This document shows, piece after piece, positions 11,672-18,897 of a DNA stretch of 27,154 bases; the stretch's first letter is position 1, and each line of letters starts with the position of its first letter. Below the pieces are notes generated by a model, which ran no database searches, was not told the origin of the DNA, and saw nothing but the letters and a program-made list of their open reading frames with translations. Position numbers and translations under genes: made by a program. The stretch comes from a virus, in the IMG/VR virus record IMGVR_UViG_3300046534_001152, positions 1-27,154 of that record. One strand, written 5' to 3'.

Positions 11672-11723
11672 GGGTTTACTTCATGCTGTAATATCTATAC
11701 TATTACAGCATGAAGTTTAACCC
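11672..11723 (+). repeat. very long hairpin (16-bp perfect core plus 5-bp base)
   Basis: ACTTCATGCTGTAATA (11678-11693) is the exact complement of TATTACAGCATGAAGT (11701-11716) around a 7-nt loop. Beyond a 1/2-nt bulge the arms continue as GGGTT (11672-11676) and AACCC (11719-11723). It sits 2 nt before the GAGAGGA ribosome site of the YopX-like gene. There is no T-run, so an operator, an RNase III site or a translational control hairpin is more likely than a terminator. Confidence 0.85.
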
Positions 11724-11734
11724 GAGAGGATAGT

Positions 11735-12229
11735 ATGAATAAGTATAGAGCGTGGGATGGTGAGAAGATGGTAGTAGATGGCGACCGATGGTATCCACGT
11801 GGAGAGTCGAGACACGGAAGAATCCCTTATGAAGTGCAAATATCAAGCATTGGCATTCATTACACCAAGCTTTTTGACCTCGGTCAGAAGTCCGTTAATA
11901 TAGACGGGGTTGATTATTACAGTAACCAAGATGGTGATGGTGATGCGGTGCATTCCGAGGGTCTAGAGCTAATGCAATACATAGGCATAAACGACATGAA
12001 CGGAGTTGGGATTTGTGAGGGGGATATTGCAAGTCACGCCAAAGAGTCAAACATGACCAGTAGATGCACCATGATTGGATGCGATGAAATTGTTTGGTGC
12101 AACATATATTGCAGATTTAAACTTTCAGGCGCTGCCTCAGGGATGGGGCTTGTTTACAAGTCCTATGAGATTCTAGGAAACATATACGAAAACCCTGAGC
12201 TGCTAAGCGCGGCCACTGCAAACGAATAG
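11735..12229 (+). CDS. YopX-family protein
   Basis: The 164-residue product shows the YopX signature: YRAWDGEKM at 4-12, LELMQYIGINDMNGVGICEG at about 77-96, a variable middle with DEIVW, and EILGNIYENPELL near 145-157. The family is widespread in phages and plasmids; its biochemical role is not established. The stretch RCTMIGCDEIVWCNIYC replaces the usual middle strands and is unusually cysteine-rich. The start has AGAGGA with 6-nt spacing. Confidence 0.8.
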   Translation: MNKYRAWDGEKMVVDGDRWYPRGESRHGRIPYEVQISSIGIHYTKLFDLGQKSVNIDGVDYYSNQDGDGDAVHSEGLELMQYIGINDMNGVGICEGDIASHAKESNMTSRCTMIGCDEIVWCNIYCRFKLSGAASGMGLVYKSYEILGNIYENPELLSAATANE

Positions 12230-12238
12230 GAGTATGAG

Positions 12239-12580
12239 ATGAGTGATTACAAAAAGTTAGTAGAGGACGGCCAGAGACCAGAGATGTGTAAACGCTGCCC
12301 ATTCCGCAGAGACATTAGGCCGTTTTTGACAGAAGGTAGATATGAAGAGCTTGCGGATAATGCAAGCAACCCATATTCAAGCTTTCCTTGCCATAAAACA
12401 ACCTCTAGTGATGGCGAGGGTAATAGGCTCTGTACTGAAAAAACATTAACCTGCGCGGGTCATACAATTATGCAGAGCGAGGTTAACGATAACCCCTTGC
12501 CCGACGGAATGAAAAGTGACTCAAATGTTTTCGAATATTACGAAATGATTGACGCTCATGAGTGCTGGGACGGTGCCTAG
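12239..12580 (+). CDS. cysteine-rich protein, possibly DUF6283-like
   Basis: The 113-residue product has CKRCPFRRDIRPFL at 17-30, FPCHKT at 49-54, C65 and TCAGH at 71-75. The order C-x2-CP-x-R, CH, CAG-x is the signature I associate with the DUF6283 phage family; metal binding by these cysteines and histidines is likely. The start has AGGAG. The next gene overlaps its stop (TAGTG). Confidence 0.6.
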   Translation: MSDYKKLVEDGQRPEMCKRCPFRRDIRPFLTEGRYEELADNASNPYSSFPCHKTTSSDGEGNRLCTEKTLTCAGHTIMQSEVNDNPLPDGMKSDSNVFEYYEMIDAHECWDGA

Positions 12581-12960
12581 TGAGTGATAAACAAATAGAG
12601 CGAATTAAGACCGCGCTTAGTGATGGTAGTTGCGAGAGCGTGACAATAATGAATGTAGATGAGCCGCATGAAGAGTGCGCAACAACGATCAAAAACAATG
12701 ACATGCATTTGTTTAATCGAGGTGAAAGCTGGCTTGGTGAGGCTGACGCTGAGGTAAGAATATTTTCAGTGAAATACAACCGTCGCACCTATGCTGATCT
12801 TGAGGCTGGCGATATTGTTGATACGCCAGACGGTGAAGCGAGAATAAGAAGCGTTATTGGTGTCGATCAAAATCTGTTTGAAGTGATTCATTTGATGCCG
12901 TTTTATTTTGGATGCTATCAGCGCCACGAATTAATTTTACTGGAGAAACGAAATGACTGA
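12580..12960 (+). CDS. hypothetical protein
   Basis: I choose the GTG at 12580, which overlaps the previous stop, rather than the GTG at 12562; the product has 126 residues (VSDKQIERIKTALSDGSCES...). The C-terminal third (YADLEAGDIVDTPDGEARIR) looks like a small beta-barrel (SH3/KOW-like) segment, inferred from pattern only. The stop overlaps the next start. Function unknown. Confidence 0.5.
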   Translation: MSDKQIERIKTALSDGSCESVTIMNVDEPHEECATTIKNNDMHLFNRGESWLGEADAEVRIFSVKYNRRTYADLEAGDIVDTPDGEARIRSVIGVDQNLFEVIHLMPFYFGCYQRHELILLEKRND

Positions 12961-13156
12961 TCAATGTAAAGGTTGCACACTTAGAGGCGACATAAAGGAG
13001 TGTGAGGCTGTTGAATGCTCGAATCATGACAACTGGTATGTAGTGGAATTAAAAAAACAGATTGCGATTATAAAAGATGAGAATAATGTCCTGTTGAGTG
13101 TTATTCGTCACCAAGATAGAGTAATTGAGAAACTTGAGGAAAATGATTGTGAGTGA
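12953..13156 (+). CDS. small cysteine-rich coiled-coil protein
   Basis: The 67-residue product has an N-terminal cysteine cluster (C5-x2-C8, C17, C22 and H25) followed by a coiled coil (ELKKQIAIIKDENNVLLSVI, RHQDRVIEKLEEN). GGAG precedes the ATG by 7 nt. A zinc-binding head with a dimerising tail is the natural reading. Function unknown. Confidence 0.55.
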   Translation: MTDQCKGCTLRGDIKECEAVECSNHDNWYVVELKKQIAIIKDENNVLLSVIRHQDRVIEKLEENDCE

Positions 13157-13508
13157 AAAAACATATTCAATGCCAGTGAACGCAATTGAAACATTAAAAG
13201 CCCTGCGTGATCGCGCCACGGTTAACAGGGGTGACTACCTCGGGATTGCTAGAGATCAAGACGCCTCGCGGTGTGGATCCTCTGGTGATGTCACTAGAGG
13301 TCTAGCCCTTGAGTGTGATGAAGAAATTACGGCCCTAACCGAGGCAATACAGGCGATTGATAAGGTATCGGCGATTCGAGAGCGGGTAGAAGAATTAAGG
13401 CCTTATGATTACTACAAGAGATATGATTCTGTGTCGATCGAGATAACCGAGTCAATTAAATCTGATTTGATCGCCTTCATGGAATCGCTATATAAGGTGG
13501 AGTCATGA
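13149..13508 (+). CDS. hypothetical helical protein
   Basis: Possible starts are ATG 13143 and GTG 13149; I prefer GTG 13149, which is 9 nt from GAGG (the ATG is only 3 nt away) and overlaps the previous stop. The product (about 119 residues) is helical (VNAIETLKALRDRATV; CDEEITALTEAIQAIDKVSA). No family recognised. Confidence 0.5.
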   Translation: MSEKTYSMPVNAIETLKALRDRATVNRGDYLGIARDQDASRCGSSGDVTRGLALECDEEITALTEAIQAIDKVSAIRERVEELRPYDYYKRYDSVSIEITESIKSDLIAFMESLYKVES

Positions 13509-14047
13509 GTGGCGGTAAGTTTGGAAACGATAAATTTGATGTTAACGATAAATTTAAACGAGAGGGAGTCATAAGCGAATCAAGAAACGACATAATAGAC
13601 GAAGCCATCGAAAAAATACGAGACTGCGAGCTTGTAGAGCCAAACGTTAAGCGAATACGTCTTCATGAGGCTATCGGCGCATTGCTTGAATTAAAGGTTC
13701 CTGCGGCAGTTGTAGGGGAGTTTGTAGAGCCGAATATAGATCCTTTATTTATTATTGACACTATAAATAGCGAGATTAAACATCTGTCGATACCGCCAGT
13801 GCCTATTGATGATCCAGGCATGCTAGCAGAAGAGACTGATGGCATAAACCTACCGTCAGAGACAACGTTCGAAAAAGTCAACGGATGGATTCATGGTGCA
13901 GATGTTCATTTCGAGGAAGTGCAAGCACTTTGCCTCGGCATGGCTACAGAGCTAGACACTTTAAGAGAAAGGCTTAAATGTTCGGACAAAGAAATTAAGA
14001 GGCTAGAGATAGACAATAAAGACTGGGCCGATGAATTTCAAGTATAA
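13505..14047 (+). CDS. hypothetical protein with C-terminal coiled coil
   Basis: The 180-residue product starts in an ATGA overlap with AAGGTGGAG as ribosome site. The N-terminus is low-complexity (GGKFGNDKFDVNDKFKREG). The middle is helical with a proline-rich loop (LSIPPVPIDDPG). The end (ELDTLRERLKCSDKEIKRLE) is a coiled coil. Function unknown. Confidence 0.5.
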   Translation: MSGGKFGNDKFDVNDKFKREGVISESRNDIIDEAIEKIRDCELVEPNVKRIRLHEAIGALLELKVPAAVVGEFVEPNIDPLFIIDTINSEIKHLSIPPVPIDDPGMLAEETDGINLPSETTFEKVNGWIHGADVHFEEVQALCLGMATELDTLRERLKCSDKEIKRLEIDNKDWADEFQV

Positions 14048-14075
14048 AACACTAAACTAATAGGATAAATGAATT

Positions 14076-14270
14076 ATGACGCTAGATTATTTTAAACAAG
14101 TAGTGAGCCATCTAGAAACCGAGTTCGGATGCAAAGGTAACAAAGAAATACTAGACGGCCCGTATCCCATGAGAATTAACGGGCAAACTGATATCGTCGT
14201 AATTGAAGGCGACAGTATCAGCGTGAATAACATAAGGCTAAAGCGGCCATTACTAAACAAGGTGAAATGA
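14076..14270 (+). CDS. small hypothetical protein
   Basis: The 64-residue product (MTLDYFKQVVSHLETEFGCK..., ending SVNNIRLKRPLLNKVK) has an N-terminal helix and a beta-rich second half (TDIVVIEGDSISVNNIRL). It overlaps the methylase start in an ATGA. Its tail carries the sequence ACTAAACAAGGTGAAAT, which reappears as a leader at 15247. Function unknown. Confidence 0.5.
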   Translation: MTLDYFKQVVSHLETEFGCKGNKEILDGPYPMRINGQTDIVVIEGDSISVNNIRLKRPLLNKVK

Positions 14271-15220
14271 TTATGACAATTGAAAGCAATAAATTCGAGC
14301 CTTGGCTAATGCACGGAGACTGCTTGATTGAAAGCGATAAAATAGAAAGCGGTAGTGTTGATTTAATATTGACCGACTTGCCTTATGGCAATATGAATAC
14401 AGACGGCGGCAGAAAGCTCGGCATTAACGGTTGGGATTTAGCAATAGATCCCAAAAAGGTTTATGAGATTGCAAACCGTATTTTAAGAAAAAACGGCAAG
14501 ATGATTTTATTTAGCCAAGAGCCCTACACAACTAAATTAATAACGGAAGCAATGCCGAACATGCCATTTAATTACAGGGCTACGTGGGAAAAAGATAACT
14601 TTGCAAACGCTTTAGGGGCTAAAGTCAATATGGTTTCTTTTACTGAGGATGTCTTAATATTTAGTAAAAGCGAAGATATAACCATCAATCCAATAAAGGA
14701 ATATACTAATAAAATTAGAGCTTTTATAAATAAAAAGAATTATGATATTTATGATGACTTTGAAGGTGCTGGGCTTAAAAAGTACGCTGTTTTAGATACT
14801 TTTAATAGCGATAAAGCAAGGAGATATAATTTTCATACTCTAGAAACTTATAATAATTTAATAGAATTGTATGGGATTGATAAAATGCAAGACTTCATGG
14901 ATTATCAAGATGCTTTTAAGATTTATACAGATTTTGAAGATGCAACATTAAGCACTTTTAATCTCTGGGAGGGGAAAAAGTACAAAAGCAATATCCTGAA
15001 GTATAAAAAGGATTACACGGGACACCACCCAACACAAAAGCCTGTGCTGCTTTTAGAGGACTTAGTGCAGACGTTTAGCAATGCGGACGATGTAGTTGTT
15101 GACCTAACAATGGGAAGCGGCTCAACTGGTCGAGCTTGCAAAAACGTGAACCGCAGATTCATCGGCATTGAGAAAGAAAAAGATTACTTTGAAATAGCAA
15201 AGAAGCGAATCAGCGAATAA
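14267..15220 (+). CDS. beta-type DNA N4/N6 amino-methyltransferase
   Basis: The 317-residue protein contains catalytic motif IV as DLILTDLPYGN (32-42; DLPY replaces the usual DPPY), FSQEPY (about 83-88), HHPTQKP (253-259) and motif I as VVVDLTMGSGSTG (276-288). Motif IV before motif I defines the beta group (N6_N4_Mtase fold). Residues about 140-240 form an AT-rich insert (NKIRAFINKKNYDIYDDFEG, YNFHTLETYNNLIELYG) that likely reads the DNA target. ATG 14273 is an alternative start with better spacing to AAGGTGA. No restriction gene is adjacent; protection from host restriction is the likely role. Confidence 0.8.
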   Translation: MIMTIESNKFEPWLMHGDCLIESDKIESGSVDLILTDLPYGNMNTDGGRKLGINGWDLAIDPKKVYEIANRILRKNGKMILFSQEPYTTKLITEAMPNMPFNYRATWEKDNFANALGAKVNMVSFTEDVLIFSKSEDITINPIKEYTNKIRAFINKKNYDIYDDFEGAGLKKYAVLDTFNSDKARRYNFHTLETYNNLIELYGIDKMQDFMDYQDAFKIYTDFEDATLSTFNLWEGKKYKSNILKYKKDYTGHHPTQKPVLLLEDLVQTFSNADDVVVDLTMGSGSTGRACKNVNRRFIGIEKEKDYFEIAKKRISE

Positions 15221-15227
15221 AACCAAC

Positions 15228-15242
15228 TAACCGCCCATAGGG
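15228..15242 (+). repeat. leader repeat TAACCGCCCATAGGG, copy 1
   Basis: This 15-nt element with the internal dyad CCC-ATA-GGG lies between the methylase and the 15267 gene. It is followed by ACTAAACAAGGTGAAAT, nearly identical to the leader of the methylase itself (14253-14269). Confidence 0.75.
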
Positions 15243-15266
15243 CATACTAAACAAGGTGAAATAATT

Positions 15267-15644
15267 ATGAATGTAGGTGAGTGGGTATTATTTTCTGATT
15301 TGGATTTAAGAGGCAACAAGCTGCCTCAATGCGAGATTGCCTTTGATGGCGGGGATATGCGGGTTTACTATTCACAATCCGAAGATGAAAACGGCTTTGA
15401 AGCTGCTTGTGTTGAGTTTGCGTCCTGTGCGGCGGGAGGCGATCACTGGCTATGCCCGCAATTAAGAGTGCAGGTAACGTTCAGAGCCATAGCCAGATTC
15501 GATGGTGTGAGGCATCTCCACTTCAATCACTACTCTAACGATGAGGATAATAAAGGGTATTTATACTATCCTTCAATCAAAGGTCTCCGCAAGGCGCTAA
15601 GTGCGCTAGAAAAGCTTGAAAAAAAATATTGCCGTGAAATTTGA
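15267..15644 (+). CDS. hypothetical protein
   Basis: The 125-residue product (MNVGEWVLFSDLDLRGNKLP...) has aromatic- and histidine-rich segments (GGDHWLCPQL; GVRHLHFNHYSNDEDNKGYL) and a C-terminal helix (IKGLRKALSALEKLEKKY). AAGGTGA precedes the ATG. It lies in a run of genes that share the TAACCGCCCATRGGG leader. Function unknown. Confidence 0.5.
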   Translation: MNVGEWVLFSDLDLRGNKLPQCEIAFDGGDMRVYYSQSEDENGFEAACVEFASCAAGGDHWLCPQLRVQVTFRAIARFDGVRHLHFNHYSNDEDNKGYLYYPSIKGLRKALSALEKLEKKYCREI

Positions 15645-15654
15645 AGATAGAAAC

Positions 15655-15669
15655 TAACCGCCCATAGGG
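15655..15669 (+). repeat. leader repeat TAACCGCCCATAGGG, copy 2
   Basis: Identical to copy 1 over 15 nt and flanked by ACTAACCG...GCATA in both places. It lies 12 nt before the ATG of the 15682 gene. Confidence 0.75.
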
Positions 15670-15681
15670 CATAGAGGAATC

Positions 15682-15870
15682 ATGAAAATAACAATTGAAA
15701 TCAAAAACCCGAGCGACAAGAAAGATATCTACTGGCTCTTTCATCGATTGCAGGAAATTAACGAGGGTACCGGAATATTGCTAACAGCAAAGCATAACAG
15801 CGGTGAAAAAAATGAGCACTACTTCGATGGCGATGGCGGACAGAGAATTAATGTTACTATAATCGATTAA
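15682..15870 (+). CDS. small hypothetical protein
   Basis: The 62-residue product starts with a beta strand (MKITIEIKNPSDKKDIYWLF) and ends GDGGQRINVTIID, suggesting a compact alpha/beta fold. AGAGGAA is an excellent ribosome site. Its stop lies within leader repeat copy 3. Function unknown. Confidence 0.55.
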   Translation: MKITIEIKNPSDKKDIYWLFHRLQEINEGTGILLTAKHNSGEKNEHYFDGDGGQRINVTIID

Positions 15871-15882
15871 CCGCCCATGGGG
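15868..15882 (+). repeat. leader repeat TAACCGCCCATGGGG, copy 3
   Basis: This copy differs from the others at one or two positions but keeps the CCCAT-GGG dyad. It begins with the TAA stop of the preceding gene and lies 13 nt before the next ATG. Confidence 0.7.
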
Positions 15883-15894
15883 TTGGAGTGATTT

Positions 15895-16068
15895 ATGAGT
15901 GAAGAAATTAGAAAACAAAATCAATTCGCTGAGGATGCTTGCATGGCATTCGCTGAACTTGCCCGACGATGTGAGAAGATCGATCTATCTCTAAATCTAT
16001 TTTCTGAGGCTGTGGCGCGAATGCATTTTAAGAATTCAAGATACGACAAATTAAAGAATAGGATTTAA
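15895..16068 (+). CDS. 57-aa helical hypothetical protein
   Basis: ATG 15895 follows GGAGTGA and opens a 57-codon frame (MSEEIRKQNQFAEDACMAFA, then ELARRCEKIDLSLNLFSEAV, ending RYDKLKNRI), all helical and amphipathic. It is 4 nt from the next gene. Function unknown. Confidence 0.55.
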   Translation: MSEEIRKQNQFAEDACMAFAELARRCEKIDLSLNLFSEAVARMHFKNSRYDKLKNRI

Positions 16069-16072
16069 TGCC

Positions 16073-16282
16073 ATGAAATTCATAGAAGAAATTGCGCGAG
16101 ACGTGTCAAAAGCGTTTGCAGATCCTGCGCTGATTAAACTTTACTTAATAGTAATTGCCATCATGCTTTACGCGATTCTAATGTACTACTACACGCCATA
16201 CGGCATTATATTTACGCTAATAGTGTTGATGCTTGAAATTTCACGCAAGCCAAATAATCCAATGGGTCCAGGCGAATTATGA
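16073..16282 (+). CDS. small two-span membrane protein
   Basis: The 69-residue product has hydrophobic segments at about 22-40 (IKLYLIVIAIMLYAILMYYY) and 43-57 (GIIFTLIVLMLEI), with a basic end RKPNNPMGPGEL. It overlaps the following gene in an ATGA. A holin- or antiholin-like role is conceivable given two spans but the late lysis set lies elsewhere, so this is uncertain. Confidence 0.5.
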   Translation: MKFIEEIARDVSKAFADPALIKLYLIVIAIMLYAILMYYYTPYGIIFTLIVLMLEISRKPNNPMGPGEL

Positions 16283-16419
16283 AAACATTAAACGATATGA
16301 ATGAGAAGATTGAAGAGTCAATTAATAAACTATGGAGTCTTATAGTTGACCTCAGGTATTTAATTCTTGCGGCGGCAGTCATAGGCTCAGTAATGGCAAT
16401 GATTGCAACTTCGCCATAA
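16279..16419 (+). CDS. 46-aa single-span membrane protein
   Basis: ATG 16279 overlaps the previous stop (ATGA). The product has an N-terminal helical arm (LNDMNEKIEESINKLWSLIV) and a C-terminal span (RYLILAAAVIGSVMAMIAT). This small arm-plus-anchor layout resembles XhlA-like phage membrane proteins but is too short to assign. It is probably co-made with the 69-residue membrane protein. Confidence 0.5.
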   Translation: MKTLNDMNEKIEESINKLWSLIVDLRYLILAAAVIGSVMAMIATSP

Positions 16420-16445
16420 ATTAATAATTTCGAAATAGGTGAATT

Positions 16446-16922
16446 ATGGATCACAGAATCACAATCGGCGGCGCTTCTGAAGTTGAAAAGCAAATACTAA
16501 AACCAAAGTACACCGATAAAGGCGGCGGCATTCATGACGCCAGAGAAATGAACATTGCAGTAACGAAAGACTTTTTAAAAAACCCTAAGCAATATCTAAC
16601 AGATCGAGGAAAGGACAAGATGGAAACTCAAACTAAAATGACTGACAAGCTATTCGAATCTCACGTTACCGCTGTCAATACGGGTATAAACCAACTTATA
16701 TCAGCAGAGAAGAAATTCGATGATGCGTCTAAGTCTGTATCTCAAAGCGTAAGAAAGAACACTGAGAGCTTAAAGCAGGGGCTGGAGCGAATACAGAAGC
16801 AAGCAGACTTTAATAGCCTAGAGCGCTATGTATCGCTGCTTGAGCGGGCCTCTGTTGCAATAGAGTCGCTGGCCAAAATTCACGATAGCGGTAAACTTGA
16901 GAAGATTGGCAACGCACTTAAG
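16446..16922 (+). CDS. hypothetical coiled-coil protein, last gene of the rightward operon
   Basis: The product of about 159 residues (MDHRITIGGASEVEKQILKP...) has a GGGIHDARE loop near 26-34 and then long helices with heptad character (SQSVRKNTESLKQGLERIQK; FNSLERYVSLLERASVAIES). It is followed at once by the bidirectional terminator. A dimerising or scaffold role fits, but I cannot assign one. Confidence 0.5.
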
Positions 16923-16969
16923 TAATAATTTCCGGTGCCGACGTTGATGTTGGCACCAGAATTATTTAC
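16921..16969. terminator. bidirectional terminator between convergent operons
   Basis: GGTGCCGAC (16934-16942) pairs with GTTGGCACC (16949-16957), nine pairs with one G-T wobble and a 6-nt loop. The flanks AATAATT and AATTATT extend the stem and give T-rich runs on both strands. It lies exactly where the rightward early operon meets the leftward late operon. Confidence 0.75.
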
Positions 16970-18372
16970 TCAGCAACAACCCAAACAATATTACTCCGCT
17001 CTGGACGCTGCGTTATCTTTCCGGCGTTATCGCGCGGTGACCACTTTGAGTTGCGTGTATTGGTCGCGGCCAGTATTCCGATAATGTGGCCTTTTCTAAT
17101 CCACGGGTAATAGCTCCAGCCCTTTCCTCGGCCCTTTTTACCTGCAACGCTGTACTCCCAGTTACATATCCATAGCTCACCGCTTACAGGATCCATGCTT
17201 ATTATTGAATCGGAGCCATCGATGTATTTACCATGCTCGAACAACTTAGATTTCCAAACACCTTCTTTGCTGTGCGTTAGCCAATAACGCTTTTTGGCTA
17301 CTCGTGCATTAGCGGCTATGGCGGTCTCTGGAAAGTTAAGCGGGTTTGTCGATCCCTTGTAGACCTTTGCCTTGCTGAGGTCAACTGAGGCGGGTTTAAG
17401 TAGGTGCTTATCCTTTGGCGGTGCGGTTGCTGGGGTTTGCACTAAAGTCTCTACAGCGCCCCTAGCAATCCTGTCGGCTAAGATATCAATACCGTGTTGG
17501 ACTTTGGAATACATGACGCCCATATTAGTGTCAGAATACCCGAGTCTCAATAGTTGCGGCTGAGCGTCAGATCCAGCCCTTAGTGATCCATTGGTTAGTC
17601 TTTGCTCGGCATTCAAAGCCCTAGCCCTAGCCATTATTGCCGCGGTAAAAGTGGCATCCCATGCAGCTAGTTTGCCACGGTTGCGCTCAATAAACGCCTG
17701 CGTGTCTTTATAGCCCGCCGGTAGGTTTTTGCTAAAATGCGGGTAGTAGTAATTAGTAACCTCATGCATTTTACTCTCGCCTAAAAGTCTCGGCACCACC
17801 TCTGCCGCTTCTTCTAAGCCGTCCATATGCTTTCCATTGCTAGTGCCACGTAGAAGCCCATAGAACGTTATATTATTGGCATGAGCGCCGTTCTGTAGCG
17901 ACCACTGTAGATCATGCGCGGCGGCTCCGTAGACTAAATCAAGCGGACCCTGCTTCGATCTTTCAATAATCGCTAGTGCGCCCTCGGATTTTATAGCCCT
18001 GTATTCATGGTGTCCTTGGTAGACCGGTATATTAAGAGCAAGCAATTGAATCATTTTAGTGGTCGGCCGCTTGTCTAGCCCGTCCTCAGAAACCGTGACC
18101 ACGATAAACGCTGGCTTAGTGCCTCGCTCCGATACTTCCATAGCGATAGTGTAAAGAAGATCAGGCCCGCCGTTAACTTCTGTGCCTTCAGTTGTCGCCG
18201 GAATGCATTCGTCGACGAAAGCCCACTCGCCAACGGGCAAATCAGCTATGGCGCCAAGCTCCAGATTAGCCGGCTCTGCGTTTTTATTCTTGCGCTTTCT
18301 GCGTTTGCTTAGGTGCAAGTGTACGCCGCCGCCAATCAATGCCAGTGCAGCCAATCCGTATATAATCCACAT
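16966..18372 (-). CDS. membrane-anchored protein with faint nucleoside-hydrolase resemblance
   Basis: The 468-residue protein has an N-terminal span (MWIIYGLAALALIGGGVHLH) and a basic stop-transfer (SKRRKRKNK). Residues about 52-180 run in the order of a nucleoside hydrolase: FVDECIP...GGPDLLYTIAM, FIVVTVSEDGLDKRPTTKMI, NIPVYQGHHE, and PLDLVYGAAAHDLQWSLQN. They lack the strict DTDxGxDD calcium site, so activity is doubtful. The C-terminal part (about 370-468, WNWEY- and GRGKGW-rich) is not recognised. As last gene of the late operon after the spanin pair it may be a moron; fold assignment is tentative. Confidence 0.45.
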   Translation of the reverse strand: MWIIYGLAALALIGGGVHLHLSKRRKRKNKNAEPANLELGAIADLPVGEWAFVDECIPATTEGTEVNGGPDLLYTIAMEVSERGTKPAFIVVTVSEDGLDKRPTTKMIQLLALNIPVYQGHHEYRAIKSEGALAIIERSKQGPLDLVYGAAAHDLQWSLQNGAHANNITFYGLLRGTSNGKHMDGLEEAAEVVPRLLGESKMHEVTNYYYPHFSKNLPAGYKDTQAFIERNRGKLAAWDATFTAAIMARARALNAEQRLTNGSLRAGSDAQPQLLRLGYSDTNMGVMYSKVQHGIDILADRIARGAVETLVQTPATAPPKDKHLLKPASVDLSKAKVYKGSTNPLNFPETAIAANARVAKKRYWLTHSKEGVWKSKLFEHGKYIDGSDSIISMDPVSGELWICNWEYSVAGKKGRGKGWSYYPWIRKGHIIGILAATNTRNSKWSPRDNAGKITQRPERSNIVWVVAE

Positions 18373-18692
18373 TATTTATAAAACTCCCACCATTCTTTAC
18401 TCAATTTAACTTCTGTTTTTTCGATTCGCTTAATGTCCTTATACAGAACATCGCGCTCTATAAGGCATACCCCAGTGACTGATTGAAACTGCTTTTCAAA
18501 GCTTAGAATTAATGGGAATACCGGATCGCCGCGGTCATCTAGCAACCGATACTTCTTTGGTAGCCGCGGGAAATCAAGCTTGGAGGGCGCTAGCGATGGA
18601 GACAAGTCCTGCTTAATCGCCGTCTTGCAGCCGGTCAGCCCAATCATGCCAAGCGTCAGTGCCAGCGTAACTATTAGATTTTTCTTGCTCAT
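18372..18692 (-). CDS. Rz1-like outer-membrane spanin lipoprotein
   Basis: The 106-residue product has a lipoprotein signal with lipobox LTGC (C22), a proline-rich mature start (SPSLAPSKLDFPRLPKKY) and overlaps the upstream Rz-like gene by 80 nt in another frame. That out-of-frame overlap plus lipobox is the hallmark of o-spanins, which join the i-spanin across the periplasm to fuse the membranes in the last lysis step. It ends WWEFYK, with TAATG overlap into the next gene. It is longer than many Rz1 proteins. Confidence 0.75.
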   Translation of the reverse strand: MSKKNLIVTLALTLGMIGLTGCKTAIKQDLSPSLAPSKLDFPRLPKKYRLLDDRGDPVFPLILSFEKQFQSVTGVCLIERDVLYKDIKRIEKTEVKLSKEWWEFYK

Positions 18693-18897
18693 TGCGTGCC
18701 TCGTTTAATTTCTCTACTTTGTCAGCGCCCGACGCCTGAACTACCGCGGCCTGCCTAGCCAGCTCTCTATTCTCTGATTTAAGTTGCCAGTATTGATAGC
18801 ACAGGAATAGTGTTCCGGCAAATATCAATAGCGCTACTGGATTGAATTTACCGCCAGTTGTGAATAGAGATATAAAAAGCTGTCCAAGAGATATCAT
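18613..18897 (-). CDS. Rz-like inner-membrane spanin
   Basis: The 94-residue product has one N-terminal span (FNPVALLIFAGTLFLCYQYW, about 18-37) followed by a charged periplasmic coiled-coil helix (LKSENRELARQAAVVQASGA; VEKLNEARNEQEK). Type II topology with a coiled coil is typical of i-spanins. The overlapping lipoprotein gene supports this. Its start overlaps the holin candidate's stop in an ATGA. Confidence 0.7.
   Translation of the reverse strand: MISLGQLFISLFTTGGKFNPVALLIFAGTLFLCYQYWQLKSENRELARQAAVVQASGADKVEKLNEARNEQEKSNSYAGTDAWHDWADRLQDGD

Noticed and set aside
17372-18409. Rightward frames at 17372-17563 and 18182-18409
   Set aside because: Both are antisense to the late lysis-side genes with no ribosome site.
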